From contig CAYJHI010000004.1 in assembly GCA_964370085.1 (NCBI GenBank), positions 1 through 42,370 of the forward strand: DNA of 42,370 nucleotides, in the 5' to 3' direction. Below the pieces are notes generated by a model. The model ran no database searches. It was not told the origin of the DNA and saw nothing but the letters and a program-made list of their open reading frames with translations. Of this stretch, positions 40,141-42,370 are shown one piece after another; the first letter of the stretch is position 1; each line of letters begins with the position of its first letter. This DNA comes from CARZYU01 sp964370085 (lineage in GTDB: Bacteria > Bacillota_I > Bacilli_A > RF39 > UBA660). Both the position numbers and the translations under genes were made by a program.

Positions 40141-40195
40141 AGTGGGAGGCAAAGTTTATTTCATAATTGCGGATAAATAAGCTATTTGGACCACT
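40141..40195 (+). promoter_or_regulatory. Putative L1-binding mRNA element before rplK
   Basis: AGTGGGAGGC (40141-40150) and GGACCACT (40188-40195) can form an AGTGG/CCACT stem with an asymmetric GAGG internal loop and an inner TTTATTT/AAATAA hairpin. The GTGGGAGGC...ACCAC pattern mimics the L1 stalk of 23S rRNA (GGTGGGAGGC...ATACCACC), the known basis for L1 autoregulation. It lies 32 bases before the rplK start. Confidence 0.65.
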
Positions 40196-40226
40196 CGCGA
40201 AAACAAAAATATAGGAGGTGTTTTTC

Positions 40227-40805
40227 GTGGCAAAAGAAGTTGTTAGAAAAATCAAATTACAAATTCCTGCAGGTAAAGCAACACCAGCTCCACCAGTTGG
40301 AACTGTGTTAGGACCAGCAGGTATTAACTTACAGGAATTTTGTACAAAATATAATGATGCAACACGCGATAAGATGGGAGATATTTTACCGGTTGATATT
40401 TCTATTTATGATGATAGAAGTTTCGATTTTGTAATTAAAACTCCACCAGTTGGGTTCTTACTTAAGAAGGCTGCTAAAATTGATAAGGGTTCTGTTAAGG
40501 GCGCTAATCATGTAGTTGCTACTTTAAGTCAAGCTCAAATCCGTGAAATAGCAGAAATTAAATTACCTGATTTAAACTGTTATGATGTAGATACAGCAAT
40601 GACACAAATTGAAGGTACTGCTAGAAATATGGGAATCGCTGTTGAAGGTGTTAATACACAAGAATTAGCAGAACAAGAAGCAGAAGCAATCGTTGAAGAA
40701 AAAGCAATGGCTGATAGAGCTCATGAGCTTGAAGAAATGGAAGCTGAAGTTAATAATGCTAATGAAGTTGAAGTTATCAACGAAAAAAATAATACTGAAG
40801 AATAA
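40227..40805 (+). CDS. rplK: Large-subunit ribosomal protein L11 with acidic C-terminal tail
   Basis: L11 binds the GTPase-associated region of 23S rRNA. Residues 1-141 are a complete L11 (PAGKATPAPPVGTVLGPAG, TPPVGFLLKKAA, IEGTARNMGIAVEG). Residues 142-192 are an extra tail with 16 Glu in 51 residues, likely helical then disordered, not normal for L11. GTG 40227 is the start, with GGAGGTG 8 bases upstream; the GTG within that RBS (40218) is rejected. Followed by a second L1-site mimic and rplA. Confidence 0.95.
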   Translation: MAKEVVRKIKLQIPAGKATPAPPVGTVLGPAGINLQEFCTKYNDATRDKMGDILPVDISIYDDRSFDFVIKTPPVGFLLKKAAKIDKGSVKGANHVVATLSQAQIREIAEIKLPDLNCYDVDTAMTQIEGTARNMGIAVEGVNTQELAEQEAEAIVEEKAMADRAHELEEMEAEVNNANEVEVINEKNNTEE

Positions 40806-40825
40806 TTCAGTTTAGGTTATACCTA

Positions 40826-40855
40826 GTGGGAGGATCCGCACTCCGTTTATACCAC
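40826..40855 (+). promoter_or_regulatory. Putative L1-binding mRNA element before rplA
   Basis: GTGGGAGG (40826-40833) with ATACCAC (40849-40855): GTGG/CCAC outer stem and GGAG/CTCC inner pairing, strongly like the 23S L1 site. The 11 bases CTAGTGGGAGG are identical to those before rplK (40139-40149). It ends close to the rplA RBS, so L1 binding should block rplA translation. A TAGGT/ACCTA hairpin (40813-40825) abuts it. Confidence 0.65.
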
Positions 40856-40868
40856 AAAGGAGGAAAAT

Positions 40869-41567
40869 ATGAAGAAAAGAAGTAAAAAGTATACTGAAGC
40901 ACTTAATAAAGTTGTTAAAGGTAAAGCTTATACTAAAGAAGAAGCTATTAAATTAGTTAAAGAAACTTCTGTTAGTAAATTCGATGGTTCAGTTGAGATT
41001 GCTATGCGTCTTAATTTAGATACTAAGAAAGCTGATCAACAATTAAGAGGTGCTATAGTATTACCTAAAGGAACGGGTAAAACAAAAAAAGTTTTAGTTG
41101 TTGCTAGAGGAGAAAATGCTAAGAAAGCTACTGAAGCTGGAGCTGATTATGTAGGAGATACTGATATCTTAGAAAAAATCGAAAAAGAAAATTGGTTTGA
41201 ATTTGATGTTATGATTGCTACTCCTGATATGATGCCACTTCTTGGTAAATTAGGAAGAGTATTAGGACCTAAGGGTTTAATGCCAAATCCTAAGACAGGA
41301 ACTGTAACTACTGATGTTACTAAAGCTGTTGAAGATGTTAAAGCAGGTCGTGTTGAATACAGAACTGATAGTTTTGGAAATATTCATGCAAATGTTGGTA
41401 AAGTATCTTTTAACGAAGAAGACTTAATTGAAAACATCAATGCCTTTGTTGCAAACATTATTAAATTAAAACCTGCAACAGTTAAAGGTGATTACATTAA
41501 AAATATTACTATTACTTCTACTATGGGACCTGGAGTTAAGGTTTTAATCAATTCGTTTGACAGATAG
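40869..41567 (+). CDS. rplA: Large-subunit ribosomal protein L1
   Basis: Forms the mobile L1 stalk at the E site and represses its own operon in bacteria studied. 232 residues, normal length: KRSKKYTEALNKV start, VEIAMRLNLDTKKADQQLRG, LGRVLGPKGLMPNPKTGTV signature, and TSTMGPGVKVL end. RBS AAAGGAGG. Its last codons (SFDR) contain a perfect -35 box for the following rplJ promoter. Confidence 0.97.
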   Translation: MKKRSKKYTEALNKVVKGKAYTKEEAIKLVKETSVSKFDGSVEIAMRLNLDTKKADQQLRGAIVLPKGTGKTKKVLVVARGENAKKATEAGADYVGDTDILEKIEKENWFEFDVMIATPDMMPLLGKLGRVLGPKGLMPNPKTGTVTTDVTKAVEDVKAGRVEYRTDSFGNIHANVGKVSFNEEDLIENINAFVANIIKLKPATVKGDYIKNITITSTMGPGVKVLINSFDR

Positions 41568-41585
41568 TAGAAAATAGAATATAAT
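41557..41585 (+). promoter_or_regulatory. Full-consensus SigA promoter of rplJ-rplL
   Basis: TTGACA (41557-41562), exactly 17 bp, TATAAT (41580-41585): a perfect SigA consensus. The -35 lies inside the last codons of rplA. Transcription would begin near 41592, just before the L10 leader. Confidence 0.88.
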
Positions 41586-41599
41586 AAAGAAAATTTATT

Positions 41600-41695
41600 G
41601 GTGCCATAGACAGTAGGTTGTTTGTAAATCCTACCGAGGACTATTTATTATTAGTAATAAAGTTCTCGTTTTGTCGAGAACTTTTTTGTGGCATC
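41600..41695 (+). promoter_or_regulatory. L10 ribosomal protein leader (autoregulatory mRNA structure)
   Basis: Contains the L10-leader hallmarks: CAGTAGGT (41611-41618) and AATCCTACCGAGGA (41627-41640), forming the AGTAGG/CCTACC stem with the kink-turn-like region bound by the L10(L12)4 complex. The whole is closed by GGTGCCA (41600-41606) with TGGCATC (41689-41695) and includes a terminator hairpin. Excess L10-L12 should favour termination and lower rplJL expression. Confidence 0.85.
41660..41687 (+). terminator. Attenuator terminator in the L10 leader
   Basis: Perfect stem AAGTTCTCG / CGAGAACTT, loop TTTTGT, then Ts. It lies between the rplJ promoter and the rplJ start, so it must be regulated or partial. 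A neighbouring TTATTA/TAATAA hairpin (41645-41660) may compete. Confidence 0.87.
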
Positions 41696-41721
41696 CTGAA
41701 ATTTAGAAAGTGAGGTGTTTT

Positions 41722-42216
41722 ATGGCAAGTGTTAAGATTTTAGCTCAAAAACAAACTGTTATTGATGAAATAAAAGAAGCTGCTACTAATAGTGCATCTT
41801 TAGTATTATTTGATTATCGTGGTCTTACAGATGAAGAAATCAAAATATTAAGAAGAGCATTAAGAGAATCAGGTTCTCTATATAAAGTATATAAGAATAC
41901 ATTAATGGCTAGAGCGTTTAATGATCTATCAATCGACCTTAATAGTGGATTAGAAGGACCGAGTGCTATGGCATACGGGACTGATCAAATCGCACCTATT
42001 AAGACACTTACTGATTTTGCTAAGAAACATCCAGCGTTAGAACTAAAAGTAGGGATCGTAGACGGAGTTGTAGCTGATAAAGCTAAACTTGCTGAATACG
42101 CAACTATACCTTCAAGAGAAGGACTACTTACTATGTTAGCTGGTGGTATGATTGGTATTGCAAGAGATCTATCTATATGTTTAGATCTATATTCACAACA
42201 AAAAGAAGAAAATTAA
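41722..42216 (+). CDS. rplJ: Large-subunit ribosomal protein L10
   Basis: Base of the L7/L12 stalk. 164 residues: KQTVIDEIKEA start, VLFDYRGLTDEEI, LYKVYKNTLMARA rRNA-contact region, and a C-terminal helix that carries L12 dimers. ATG 41722 follows GTGAGGTG; an upstream in-frame GTG is part of the RBS. Regulated through the L10 leader. rplL follows 32 bp on. Confidence 0.96.
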   Translation: MASVKILAQKQTVIDEIKEAATNSASLVLFDYRGLTDEEIKILRRALRESGSLYKVYKNTLMARAFNDLSIDLNSGLEGPSAMAYGTDQIAPIKTLTDFAKKHPALELKVGIVDGVVADKAKLAEYATIPSREGLLTMLAGGMIGIARDLSICLDLYSQQKEEN

Positions 42217-42248
42217 TTTAGAAAATTAAATATAAGGAGGAAATAAAA

Positions 42249-42370
42249 ATGGCTAAATTAACAAGAGAAGATTTTATCGCTTCATTAAAAGAAATGAATT
42301 TATTAGAAATTAAAGAATTAGTAGATGCTATGAAAGAAGAGTTTGGAGTAGATCCATCTGCTGTAGCAGT
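42249..42370 (+). CDS. rplL: Large-subunit ribosomal protein L7/L12 (partial, runs off window)
   Basis: Multicopy stalk protein that recruits translation factors. Only the N-terminal 40 codons are present: KLTREDFIASLKEMNLLEIK dimerisation/L10-binding helix and the start of the hinge (FGVDPSAVAV). RBS AAGGAGG. It is cut by the window end; rpoB is expected next. Confidence 0.93.
   Translation, partial: MAKLTREDFIASLKEMNLLEIKELVDAMKEEFGVDPSAVA

Noticed and set aside
1..42370. Mollicute genetic code (TGA = Trp)
   Set aside because: Tryptophans in conserved positions use TGG, and TGA ends genes such as rsmI, ricT-region overlaps and dusB at proper family length.
1..42370. CRISPR arrays, tRNA or rRNA genes, insertion sequences, prophage
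   Set aside because: None seen; no regularly spaced repeats, cloverleaf-type sequences, transposase or integrase motifs were found by reading.

Overview
The window is a chromosomal segment of an AT-rich (roughly 30% GC by eye) Bacillota of the class Bacilli, most likely an uncultured gut-type lineage related to the Erysipelotrichales/RFN20/RF39 group. The class rests on gene order; the lineage is inference. Almost every gene is on the + strand, and their order follows the Bacillus subtilis origin-proximal block: scr-tadA, dnaX-ybaB-recR-bofA, holB-ricT-trmN6-rsmI, pth-mfd-spoVT, metG-tatD-yabE-like, rsmA-yabG-veg-spoVG-yabP-yabQ-divIC, tilS-ftsH, dusB-lysS, clpC, cysS-mrnC-rlmB-sigH, secE-nusG-rplK-rplA-rplJ-rplL. 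TGA is used as stop, so the genetic code is standard. Two 100-N assembly gaps (6762-6861 and 18070-18169) interrupt pth and one gene of the accessory cluster.

Region by region. 1-670: two parS-like ParB sites, the small SRP RNA with its own promoter, and tadA. 700-10336: replication, recombination, translation and repair genes in tight, often overlapping order; dnaX carries two perfect Noc-binding palindromes in a duplicated linker segment. 10393-13810: a lineage-specific protein, spoVT, a methionine T-box, metG and a small membrane protein. 13827-19386: tatD, a 3D-domain exoprotein, then the main accessory locus: three TasA/camelysin-like secreted paralogues, a SipW-type (S26B) signal peptidase, and three further membrane or exported proteins, one broken by a gap. 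19412-26015: rsmA, a sporulation block, divIC, tilS, and an FtsH with a SAP/Rho_N-like tail. 26073-34389: an unknown protein, dusB, an RDD protein, lysS, a multi-pass carrier, clpC without ctsR/mcsA/mcsB, and the only minus-strand gene. 34517-42370: cysS, a membrane metallopeptidase, mrnC, rlmB, a SigH-like sigma factor with an unknown tail-anchored neighbour, secE, nusG and the rplKAJL genes, with L1-binding mRNA mimics and an L10 leader.

The most notable features are (i) parS and Noc-binding sites within 2 kb, pointing to a ParB/Noc pair; (ii) the three-paralogue TasA-like/SipW locus, a candidate surface-fibre system; (iii) retained sporulation genes (bofA, spoVT, yabG, spoVG, yabP, yabQ, sigH) on a strongly reduced syntenic backbone; and (iv) unusual tails on L11 (acidic), SecE (lysine-rich repeat) and FtsH (SAP/Rho_N-like).
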